A DNA stretch of 17,031 nucleotides from Merdivivens faecigallinarum (GTDB lineage: Bacteria; Bacteroidota; Bacteroidia; Bacteroidales; UBA932): assembly GCA_017695055.1 (NCBI GenBank), contig JADILY010000139.1, positions 1 through 17,031 on the forward strand. The letters run 5' to 3'. Position 1 is the stretch's first letter. Each line of letters begins with the position of its first letter. Both the position numbers and the translations under genes were made by a program. Under the pieces are notes generated by a model that did no database searches, was not told where the DNA came from, and saw only the letters and a program-made list of their open reading frames with translations. Below, piece by piece: positions 1 through 6,403 of the stretch.

Positions 1-929
1 TAGAGGCATCGGTCATAGCAGGAGGCCATACCGCTACCACCAGAATCGAGGATGACCATGACCATATCACGGAAGTCACCCTCGACGGCAAACCCCTGCA
101 TCAGGCAAGCGCAAAAGACAATAAAGGCACGACAAATGAGGCGGCAGAAGGGAAGACCACCCTGGACTACCACCTGACAGTAAAGGAAATATACGACTTC
201 GCGACCACTGTTCCGTATGACGAGATCAGTTTCATACTCGAATCACGCAAACTGAACCTCGCACTTGCCGAAGACGGGCTGAAGCACAGTTACGGGCTTA
301 AAGTCGGGAGAACCATACTCGACTCCAAGTTAAAGCCTGTTTTCGGAGACGATTTTCTGAGTTTCGCAATGGCCATGACGGCAGCCGCGTCGGATGCAAG
401 GATGGCCGGATGCACTCTCCCTGCCATGAGCAACTCAGGAAGCGGAAATCAGGGAATCACCGTCACGATGCCGGTCATAGCCTATTCGCTCAAAAACGAC
501 ACCGACGACGAGACACTTGCACGCGCACTTACGCTGAGCCACCTGATAGCCATTCACATAAAAGGATACTTAGGGAAACTCTCAGCCCTCTGCGGCTGCG
601 TAATAGCCTCGACAGGCTCATCATGCGGGCTCGTACTGCTCAACGGCGGCGGATATGAAGAGATTTGCTCTGCAATCAAGAACATGATAGGCAACATTAC
701 CGGCATGGTCTGCGACGGAGCGAAAGTAGGCTGTGCAATGAAAGTCGCATCCGGAGTATCGAGTTCCATACAGTCCGCCGTCCTGGCCCTTAACGGCATA
801 AGCGCGACAGAACACGACGGAATCATTGACAAGGACATAGAGAAGACCATACGCAACGTCGGCCGTATCGGCTCGGTAGGAATGCAGAGGGCCGACAACA
901 TGATCCTCGACATCATGGTCTGCAAATAG
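1..929 (+). CDS. UPF0597 / L-cysteine desulfidase-type (serine dehydratase-like) enzyme, 3' part
   Basis: The gene runs in from the left edge (first whole codon at base 3) and stops with TAG at 927-929; about 309 residues are visible, against roughly 400-430 for the family. Relatives (UPF0597, YhaM/CyuA) resemble the alpha domain of iron-sulfur serine dehydratases, and characterised members break L-cysteine into pyruvate, ammonia and sulfide in the cytoplasm using a [4Fe-4S] cluster. Visible family motifs are GSGNQGITVTMPV, SHLIAIHIKGYLGKLSALCG and GMVCDGAKVGCAMKVASG. The Cys residues in LCGC and in CDGAKVGC fit the cluster ligands; the catalytic N-terminal Cys would lie outside the window. 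A hairpin plus T-run at 995-1024 probably ends the transcript. The family call is firm; the exact substrate (cysteine or serine) is inference. Confidence 0.85.
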   Translation, partial: EASVIAGGHTATTRIEDDHDHITEVTLDGKPLHQASAKDNKGTTNEAAEGKTTLDYHLTVKEIYDFATTVPYDEISFILESRKLNLALAEDGLKHSYGLKVGRTILDSKLKPVFGDDFLSFAMAMTAAASDARMAGCTLPAMSNSGSGNQGITVTMPVIAYSLKNDTDDETLARALTLSHLIAIHIKGYLGKLSALCGCVIASTGSSCGLVLLNGGGYEEICSAIKNMIGNITGMVCDGAKVGCAMKVASGVSSSIQSAVLALNGISATEHDGIIDKDIEKTIRNVGRIGSVGMQRADNMILDIMVCK

Positions 930-974
930 TCCGGAATCCGCACAGGGCTGACAGTTTGTCATTTTCTGCGCGGT

Positions 975-990
975 TGGTATGGCATTTGAC
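975..990 (+). promoter_or_regulatory. possible sigma-54-like promoter of htpG
   Basis: TGGTAT, five bases, then TTGAC resembles the sigma-54 pattern TGGCAC-N5-TTGC: the -24 GG is present, but the -12 GC is GA. No good TAnnTTTG with a correctly spaced TTTG is visible in the gap: TTTG at 955-958 and TTTG at 985-988 are 26 bp apart with no TA in register. It ends 68 bp before the htpG start, so the leader would begin near the terminator hairpin at 995-1019. This is a weak call. Confidence 0.3.
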
Positions 991-994
991 TTAC

Positions 995-1024
995 AAGCGG
1001 TCGCTGAAAAGCACCGCTTTTTTT
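995..1024 (+). terminator. intrinsic terminator after the cysteine desulfidase-like gene
   Basis: AAGCGGT (995-1001) pairs with ACCGCTT (1013-1019). Two further base pairs (GC 1003-1004 with GC 1011-1012) form after a one-base bulge and close a TGAAAA loop. The T-run 1018-1024 follows directly. It lies 66 bp after the upstream stop codon and 35 bp before the htpG start, so it may also sit in the htpG leader. Confidence 0.75.
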
Positions 1025-1058
1025 AATTTTTATATCAGTAAACAAAAAAACAAAAGAT

Positions 1059-3116
1059 ATGAAACAGGGATCAATAGGCGTTACTACGGAAAATATTTTT
1101 CCGGTAATCAAAAAATTTCTTTACTCCGATCACGAGATTTTCCTGAGGGAACTCGTGGCCAATGCGGTCGATGCGACACAGAAGATAAAAGCGCTCGCGG
1201 ACAGCGGCGAATTCAAGGGAGAATTGGGCGACCTGACAATACACATTGAAGCCGACAGCGATGCAAAGACACTGAAAATCATTGACAACGGCCTCGGAAT
1301 GACCGAGGAGGAAGTTGACAAATACATAAACCAGATTGCATTTTCAAGTGCCGGGGAGTTTCTGGAAAAATACAAAGACCAGCTGAGCAGCATCATCGGG
1401 CATTTCGGACTCGGTTTTTACAGCGCCTTCATGGTGTCGAAGAAAGTCGAAATAGACACCCTTTCGTGGAAGGAAGGCGCGGAAGCCGTTTCGTGGACCT
1501 GCGACGGGAACCCAGAATACGAAATGGGCAAGGGTTCAAGGACAACGAGGGGAACCACCATCACCCTGTACCTTGACGACGAGGAAGCCGAATTCGCACA
1601 GCGGGGGAAAGTGGAACAATTGCTTAGGAAATATTGCAAGTTCATGCCTGTGGCCATCGCCTTCGGAAAAAAACAGGAATGGAAGGACGGCAAATATGTC
1701 GATACCGAAGAGGACAATATCATCAACGATGTTGAGCCGCTCTGGACCAAAAACCCTAAGGACATCAAGGACGAGGACTATCTGAAATTCTACAATTACC
1801 TTTATCCGGGCTCGGAGGAACCGCTGTTCTACATACATCTGAACGTGGACTACCCTTTCCACCTGACCGGCATACTTTATTTTCCTAAAATCAAGGACAG
1901 AATCGACGTCCACACAGACAAGATACAGCTGTACTGCAACCAGATGTTCGTTACCGACTCAGTAAAGAACATCGTGCCGGAATTCCTCACGCTGCTCCAT
2001 GGCGTAATCGACTCTCCGGACATTCCGCTGAACGTTTCAAGGAGCTATCTGCAATCGGATGCCAACGTAAAGAAAATTTCAGGCTACATCACAAAGAAAG
2101 TGGCCGACAGACTCGAAGACATATTCAAGAACGACCGTGGACAGTTCGAGAAAAAATGGGACAACCTGAAACTGTTCATCGAATACGGCATGCTGACCGA
2201 TGAAAAATTCTGCGAGCGCGCAATGAAATTCTTCCTGCTGAAAAACTGCGATGACAAATTTTTCCCGATCGAAGATTATACAAAGGCCATCGAAACCTTG
2301 CAGAAAGACAAGGACGGCAGGCTCGTCTACCTTTACGCTACCGACAGGACAGAACAATACCGCCATATAGAAGCCGCCAAGAACAAAGGCTATGACGTAT
2401 TGCTGATGGACTGCCCTCTCGACCCGCATTTTGTCGGCCTGCTTGAAAACAAGCTCGAAAACAGCAATTTTGCAAGGGTCGATTCGGACATCATCGACAA
2501 CCTCATCCGCAAGGAAGACAGGGAAAAACCGAAATTGTCCGACAGCGAGACCGATGAACTCAACATCATATTCAACAAGGTCATGCCGGAAGGCTCGCAC
2601 TACCTCGTCAATGCGGACAACCTCGGGGAAAACGGCGAACCGGTAGCAATAACCCAGAGCGAGTTCATGCGCCGCTACCGCGACATGGCTTCAATCGGAG
2701 GCGGGATGAACTTCTATGGAGAATTGCCTGAAACATACAACATTACCGTAAACCTCGAAAACCCTCTCGTCAAGAAGATGCTTGAAGAAAAACAGGAGCG
2801 TTGCGGCAATGAACTGGCAGACCTCGATTCCCGCATAGCCGAAAGCGAGAAAGCTGAGAAGGCAAGAAAGGAAGCCGAGAAAGCAAATGCTCAGAGTTCC
2901 ACAGATGAGGACAAGGAGGCCGACAAGGCTGCTGAGAACGTGACAGAACTTCGCGGCCGGCGCAAGGACATCCTTGAAAAATTCGCCGAAGAAGATGCAC
3001 TCCTGCACCAAATCGCCGGTCTTGCGTTGCTCTCCAACGGCATGCTGAAAGGCAAGGCCCTCGCCGACTTCATCAGGAACAGTTACGAAGTCGTCGGCAA
3101 GGCTTTCACAAAATGA
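1059..3116 (+). CDS. htpG: molecular chaperone HtpG (bacterial Hsp90)
   Basis: This is the cytosolic ATP-dependent dimeric chaperone Hsp90. At 685 aa it is longer than E. coli HtpG (624 aa). The N-terminal GHKL ATPase domain shows the Mg/ATP-binding stretch RELVANAVDA, the DNGLGM loop and the lid glycine motif GHFGLGFYSAFMV. The middle domain carries LNVSRSYLQ with the Arg that contacts the ATP gamma-phosphate. The C-terminal dimerisation domain ends in LLSNGMLKG...FIRNSYEVVGKAF. The extra length is largely a highly charged, Lys/Glu/Ala-rich segment at about residues 590-645, probably helical, which I recall as common in Bacteroidetes HtpG. The start ATG follows an A-rich leader (AACAAAAAAACAAAAGAT) with no Shine-Dalgarno, as usual in this phylum. 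No co-transcribed neighbour is evident. Confidence 0.98.
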   Translation: MKQGSIGVTTENIFPVIKKFLYSDHEIFLRELVANAVDATQKIKALADSGEFKGELGDLTIHIEADSDAKTLKIIDNGLGMTEEEVDKYINQIAFSSAGEFLEKYKDQLSSIIGHFGLGFYSAFMVSKKVEIDTLSWKEGAEAVSWTCDGNPEYEMGKGSRTTRGTTITLYLDDEEAEFAQRGKVEQLLRKYCKFMPVAIAFGKKQEWKDGKYVDTEEDNIINDVEPLWTKNPKDIKDEDYLKFYNYLYPGSEEPLFYIHLNVDYPFHLTGILYFPKIKDRIDVHTDKIQLYCNQMFVTDSVKNIVPEFLTLLHGVIDSPDIPLNVSRSYLQSDANVKKISGYITKKVADRLEDIFKNDRGQFEKKWDNLKLFIEYGMLTDEKFCERAMKFFLLKNCDDKFFPIEDYTKAIETLQKDKDGRLVYLYATDRTEQYRHIEAAKNKGYDVLLMDCPLDPHFVGLLENKLENSNFARVDSDIIDNLIRKEDREKPKLSDSETDELNIIFNKVMPEGSHYLVNADNLGENGEPVAITQSEFMRRYRDMASIGGGMNFYGELPETYNITVNLENPLVKKMLEEKQERCGNELADLDSRIAESEKAEKARKEAEKANAQSSTDEDKEADKAAENVTELRGRRKDILEKFAEEDALLHQIAGLALLSNGMLKGKALADFIRNSYEVVGKAFTK

Positions 3117-3226
3117 CGGGCACGGCCGAGCCGCCGATTTTGCAAAGCCGGGAACAGCACGGCTTAACTTAAACTCCAGCAAATAGTTTATTTACAACAC
3201 ATTACAAATATTTGACAAATTTTCAA

Positions 3227-3264
3227 TGTAGCGAACGAAGTCCACGCCGACCTCGCTCGCTACA
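3227..3264. repeat. inverted repeat downstream of htpG
   Basis: TGTAGCGA (3227-3234) pairs exactly with TCGCTACA (3257-3264). After one A/C mismatch, CGA (3236-3238) pairs with TCG (3253-3255), leaving a 14-nt loop. No T-run follows on either side. It could be a Rho-type or bidirectional end for htpG or a dispersed repeat. Confidence 0.6.
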
Positions 3265-3347
3265 CTGATTTTAAGCCACTCTTACGCTAAATTGTTGATT
3301 CCCCCCTGAGTTGCTGACCTTTACAACACCTTCGGAGCATTTTTCCT

Positions 3348-3355
3348 CACCTTTG
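3348..3355 (+). promoter_or_regulatory. possible distal -7 element for the sugar kinase
   Basis: CACCTTTG differs from TAnnTTTG by one base and is followed by CGGTT. No TTTG stands at the proper -33 distance. It would give a leader of over 100 nt before the kinase start at 3478. Confidence 0.3.
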
Positions 3356-3451
3356 CGGTTATGAACCAACGTTTTAGCAGACAGCAGGGAACGTGTCATG
3401 AAATCCGGACATGGAAAAATGAATTTTTCAGGAAAAAGACGTTTTTTTCAG

Positions 3452-3459
3452 TAAGTTTG
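3452..3459 (+). promoter_or_regulatory. -7 promoter element of the sugar kinase
   Basis: TAAGTTTG is a perfect match to the Bacteroidetes -7 consensus TAnnTTTG, and the expected transcript start is a few bases upstream of the ATG at 3478. The -33 region (around 3423-3429) is T-rich but has no clean TTTG. It supports 3478 rather than 3361 as the translation start. Confidence 0.5.
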
Positions 3460-3477
3460 CATAAAAAAGAACCAAGC

Positions 3478-4368
3478 ATGAAAAACGATAAAAGCCATAT
3501 TGTAGTAGGAATAGGAGAAATCTTATGGGACATGCTGCCTGAAGGCAGAAAACTCGGAGGCGCCCCGGCCAATTTCGCTTATCATGTTTCACAATTGGGG
3601 CTTTGCAGCAAGATTGTCAGTGCTGTCGGATACGACACGTCCGGCTATGATATACTTAATACACTCCGGGAGAAAGGCCTCGACACCGATTTCATCGAGC
3701 GCATTGACAAACCCACAGGCACCGTTGAAATATCCATTACCGGCAAAGGCATCCCTGAATACGACATAAAAGACAATGTAGCATGGGACAATATACCATT
3801 TACAGACAATCTCACAGAACTTGCAGCAAAGACAAAGGCAGTAGCTTTCGGCTCACTGGCCCAAAGGCACCATGTATCTGCAAGGACAATCAATGCATTT
3901 TTGGATGCCATCCCTGAGGAAAACGGGGCATTGAAAATCTTCGACATAAACCTGAGACAGGATTTTTATGACAAGAATACGATAGAACGGTCGCTTCACA
4001 AATGCAATATACTGAAACTGAATGATGAAGAAATCGATATAATATGCCGCATGATTGGCATTTCCGGTACAATCGAACAGATAGTCAATACAATCAGAAA
4101 AACATATTCTATCGACATCCTGGTTCTGACATGCGGCACAAAAGGAAGTTACGTATTCGGTCAGGACACAATGTCTTTTCTGCCCACACCGAAGGTAAAA
4201 ACGGCAGACACTGTCGGAGCCGGAGATTCTTTCACGGCGGCTTTCACGGCCTCCATACTTTTAGGCAAATCCATAGAAGAGGCACATAAGGCCGCTGTAG
4301 ATGTATCAGCATTCGTTTGTACTCAATATGGAGCAATGCCGGCACTTCCTGATACAATATGGCGGTAG
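3478..4368 (+). CDS. PfkB-family carbohydrate kinase (fructokinase-like)
   Basis: A 296-aa cytosolic ribokinase/PfkB-type sugar kinase, the usual family size; it should phosphorylate a hexose or similar sugar with ATP. The N-terminal signature is the glycine-rich substrate-binding loop RKLGGAPANFAYHVSQLG (about residues 25-42). The C-terminal signature DTVGAGDSFTAAF (residues 244-256) contains the anion hole GAGD with catalytic Asp250. The opening IVVGIGEILWDMLPEG is typical of bacterial fructokinases. I chose the ATG at 3478 because the preceding 39 codons resemble no family member and contain a perfect -7 element. It stands alone; the only transport gene nearby is the broken MFS gene 460 bp downstream, possibly once its partner. 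Fructose as substrate is inference. Confidence 0.9.
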   Translation: MKNDKSHIVVGIGEILWDMLPEGRKLGGAPANFAYHVSQLGLCSKIVSAVGYDTSGYDILNTLREKGLDTDFIERIDKPTGTVEISITGKGIPEYDIKDNVAWDNIPFTDNLTELAAKTKAVAFGSLAQRHHVSARTINAFLDAIPEENGALKIFDINLRQDFYDKNTIERSLHKCNILKLNDEEIDIICRMIGISGTIEQIVNTIRKTYSIDILVLTCGTKGSYVFGQDTMSFLPTPKVKTADTVGAGDSFTAAFTASILLGKSIEEAHKAAVDVSAFVCTQYGAMPALPDTIWR

Positions 4369-4694
4369 TAATATGAGAGAACCCGGCTGGCTCTTTCCGG
4401 AACCCTTATCCGCCATGCACAGGCGTTCACGTTGCGGAACGGTTGCGCCGAGCAATGCGGTGTCGTGTACCCAAAGCCACTCCCCGACTTAACTTTTATT
4501 TTTGCAATTCACTGTAAATCAAGAATAAACAATATACACATCAAAAAATCACCGTGGATTTCAAGGGCTTCCTAAACCCTCAGAATCCACACTTATAAAA
4601 TATTATTACAACGGTAATTTATTGTATATCAATACATAATAATATATTGAAGTTAAATCGGGGCGTGGCCCATAGAATGCGTACCCGAAAAATC
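4369..4694. other. intergenic region after the sugar kinase
   Basis: 326 bp with no supportable gene. The first ~130 bp are GC-rich, the rest strongly AT-rich. It contains a perfect but isolated -7-like element TATTTTTG (4497-4504, no -33 partner) and a two-part hairpin at 4554-4590. Confidence 0.55.
4554..4590. other. hairpin, possible terminator or small-RNA end
   Basis: GTGGATT (4554-4560) pairs with AATCCAC (4584-4590), then after a small internal loop AGGG (4564-4567) pairs with CCCT (4577-4580) around a 9-nt loop. An A-run precedes it (ATCAAAAAATC) and ACTTATAAAA follows. There is no proper T-run on the + strand; read on the - strand the A-run becomes TTTTTT shortly after the hairpin. 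Confidence 0.45.
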
Positions 4695-4730
4695 TTTGTT
4701 AGCAGGTGGCAGGGGGGGGGGGTAATTTTG
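4695..4730 (+). promoter_or_regulatory. promoter with a G11 tract in its spacer
   Basis: TTTG at 4695-4698 can serve as the -33 element and TAATTTTG at 4723-4730 is a perfect -7 element. The 24-bp spacer contains eleven consecutive G (4712-4722). The common Bacteroidetes spacing is about 19-21 bp, so this copy is 3-5 bp too long. Homopolymer G tracts gain and lose bases by slipped-strand mispairing, which would retune the spacing. It drives the leader and the MFS gene at 4828. Confidence 0.55.
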
Positions 4731-4740
4731 CGGAGAATCA

Positions 4741-4811
4741 TTAAGAAACTGTTTAAACAGCTTCTTAAATTTCTTAATTTCGCGGCGCGTAAGAAGCTGT
4801 TTAAATTTTTT
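4741..4811 (+). promoter_or_regulatory. leader with two mutually exclusive hairpins (attenuator-like)
   Basis: Structure A: a near-perfect 28-bp palindrome, 4741-4768, pairing TTAAGAA with TTCTTAA and CTGTTT with AAACAG around one A/C mismatch. Structure B: TTTAAACAGCTTCTT (4752-4766) pairs perfectly over 15 bp with AAGAAGCTGTTTAAA (4791-4805), plus A4767-T4790, followed at once by TTTTTT (4806-4811). B is an intrinsic terminator ending 16 bp before the MFS start; A would block it. The structures are plain; regulation is inferred. Confidence 0.6.
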
Positions 4812-4827
4812 CTCAGAAAATTCGGAC

Positions 4828-5468
4828 ATGGAAAAGGGAGTTTTTTCAAGGGATGCGGTATTGGTGCTGGCGGCATGTTTTTGCTTCATGTCCTGCCACA
4901 CGATGATTATTCCGGTGCTCGCTGGCTTTACAGGCAGCCTGGGCGGCGGCAGCCTGCTCATGGGGACCATAGTAGGAATAACCAACCTGGTTTCGATAGG
5001 CTTCAGAATCGTATCCGGGCCGGTCGCGGACAGGGTTGCAAAGAAAAACCTGTCGTTGTGGGGTGCCTTGATGATGTGCGCCGGATGCACGGCCTGCGCC
5101 CTGACACAAGGAACCGGTTTGCTGCTTGCTGCAAGAATCGTCCACGGCATCGGATTCGCCTGCTGCTCGGCTTTGCCGGACACAATATCAGCCTGGCAGG
5201 AGCCGCCATCTTCATGGCCGGAGGATTCGGCATCATCTGCTCCGAATCCCAGGCCACGGCAATGGCAATGACGGACAATACGAAAAGGGGGCTCGCCAAC
5301 AACACCTACCTGATAGGGCTGGACAGCGGCATGGCCCTCGGCCCTATCGTAGGAGGATTCCTGTACGGCCATGTCCCGGCGGAATTTTTCTATCCGTGCC
5401 TGATGATTACAGCCGTGCTGAGCACGACAGTCTACATTATGGGAAAACGGAAACTGGGCGTTGTCTGA
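4828..5468 (+). pseudogene. MFS transporter, internally deleted and frameshifted
   Basis: The remains of a 12-helix major facilitator superfamily exporter/permease. From ATG 4828 the first ~111 residues read as helices 1-4, including the loop 2-3 motif RIVSGPVADRVAKK (motif A) and RIVHGIGFA. From about 5160-5175 the homology continues in the -1/+2 related frame with AGAAIFMAGGFGIICSESQA and NNTYLIGLDSGMALGPIVGG, typical of helices 10-12, to the TGA at 5466-5468. The first frame instead ends at 5271 after a non-homologous tail. The two parts total about 214 codons against the usual 390-410, so some 180 residues (helices 5-9) are missing. A single deletion whose length is not a multiple of three explains both defects. 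The gene ends 9 bp from the convergent hmuV stop. Confidence 0.8.
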
Positions 5469-5477
5469 AAACACAAC

Positions 5478-5804
5478 CTACTCGGGGACATATATTATCT
5501 CGCCGTTTTCCAGCTCGTAGGCGGTACCTACACGTTTTCCGCGACGGCCGCTCTGGCCCTGGTCGTCCGAAGGGGTGTATTTGTCTATCTTATGGCCCTC
5601 CTTCACAATGATTTCCATATTTTCCTTACCCGGATTCTTTACAATAGTAAAATCCTCCTGGCTGAACATCTCCGTCATGTCGAAACGGGTCACGAGTGCC
5701 ACCATGAGGGCTACGGAGAAAACCATGGCCACATCGAAGAGGTTGCCGACAACGCTCATCGGGTCGTTGTCCTCGTCCGAGCCAATCAGCCTTCTGCGTT
5801 TCAT
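5478..5804 (-). CDS. hmuV: HmuV, DUF2149 membrane protein (ExbD-like topology)
   Basis: 108 aa, last gene of the hmu operon. A positively charged N-terminus (MKRRR) stays in the cytoplasm, one membrane helix follows (about residues 17-40), and the rest would be periplasmic and hydrophilic. This fits DUF2149, which occurs with MotA/TolQ/ExbB genes beside CobN-like genes. The helix contains FDVAMVFSVALMVA with Asp24 near its start; it lines up with the ExbD/TolR helix (P..IDV.LVLLI.FMVA), where the equivalent Asp carries protons. The start overlaps the hmuU stop in an ATGA, indicating translational coupling. Role by inference: the ExbD-like half of a proton-driven unit with HmuU. The family assignment is sound; proton transfer is untested. 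Confidence 0.85.
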   Translation of the reverse strand: MKRRRLIGSDEDNDPMSVVGNLFDVAMVFSVALMVALVTRFDMTEMFSQEDFTIVKNPGKENMEIIVKEGHKIDKYTPSDDQGQSGRRGKRVGTAYELENGEIIYVPE

Positions 5805-6400
5805 CTCGGCTCCCTCCCGTCAAGGACCTCCGAAACGAATTCCAGACGGTTCAAATCCTGAGTATACCAACGCTGTTTGACCTGTTGGGTCATAAAGCCT
5901 ATGGCCGCCGAGAACAGGCCTACGACGGTAGTGGCGAATGCAACCTGCATGTTATAGGCCATAGAAGATATGTCGCCGGTTGAAAGCCCCACCAGGGCAG
6001 GCCCCATAGGAATCAAGGTCCCCATAAGACCGAGCATCGGACCCATTTTCGACAAAGTCTTTGACAAAGCCATGTCTTTGTCCGCCGCAACTTCATAATC
6101 CGAGAGCAGCAGCTGCCTGCGAGGACGGCTGTCTGCGGAATCCATCAGCAAGACGAGGGTTTTGAGCAACGGGGATTTCGGATTTTCAGGAAGGGATTTG
6201 CGAAAATCGTCCAATGTCTCCGAAGTGAGGTTCATGATTTTTTCCCTGAAAACCTTGTCGGTCTTCCGTGTCTGCAAATATTGTCCGAAAAAATTTCCGA
6301 GCAGAAGCAGCGAGCGGAGGAAGAACAGGATAAGCAAAACCACCACCGGTACGAGCAGACCGGTGGAAATCCAAAAAAGAATGTCTGAAATGTAATTCAT
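5801..6400 (-). CDS. hmuU: HmuU, MotA/TolQ/ExbB proton-channel family protein
   Basis: 199 aa inner-membrane protein. Helix 1 is at about residues 7-35, then a cytoplasmic segment of ~80 residues, then the conserved two-helix MotA/TolQ/ExbB core (about 117-170) with GPMLGLMGTLIPMGPALVGL and MQVAFATTVVGLFSAAIGFM. Known members form pentameric channels that use the proton motive force to move a partner such as TonB, TolA or the flagellar stator. Here the partner genes are hmuT, hmuS and hmuV, so it may power heme handling or energise HmuR. It overlaps hmuV by 4 bp and starts 3 bp after the hmuT stop. The gene name follows the hmuYRSTUV order of Porphyromonas gingivalis. Confidence 0.9.
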   Translation of the reverse strand: MNYISDILFWISTGLLVPVVVLLILFFLRSLLLLGNFFGQYLQTRKTDKVFREKIMNLTSETLDDFRKSLPENPKSPLLKTLVLLMDSADSRPRRQLLLSDYEVAADKDMALSKTLSKMGPMLGLMGTLIPMGPALVGLSTGDISSMAYNMQVAFATTVVGLFSAAIGFMTQQVKQRWYTQDLNRLEFVSEVLDGREPR

Positions 6401-6403
6401 AAA

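Larger units (their letters stand above)
3117..3477. other. intergenic region between htpG and the sugar kinase
   Basis: 361 bp without a convincing gene. It holds a weak hairpin AAGCCG/CGGCTT (3145-3165, 9-nt loop, no T-run), a long inverted repeat at 3227-3264, and two candidate -7 elements (3348-3355 and 3452-3459). An open reading extension upstream of the kinase (from 3361) is compositionally poor and contains the better promoter, so I treat it as non-coding. Confidence 0.6.

Noticed and set aside
3361..3477. N-terminal extension of the sugar kinase from ATG 3361
   Set aside because: The 39 extra residues do not look like the family and contain a perfect -7 element; the product from 3478 starts like other PfkB kinases.
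4828..5468. Programmed frameshift in the MFS gene
   Set aside because: A frameshift alone would not remove about 180 residues; the loss of helices 5-9 points to a deletion, and no slippery site with a stimulating structure is evident at the joint.
4653..5474. Open frame of 273 codons on the - strand over the MFS remnant
   Set aside because: The + strand holds clear MFS motifs in both halves; the antisense product has no recognisable motif.
5460..5477. Small hairpin GTTGT/ACAAC between the converging MFS remnant and hmuV
   Set aside because: Only 5 bp with an 8-nt loop and no T-run on either side; too weak to call a terminator.
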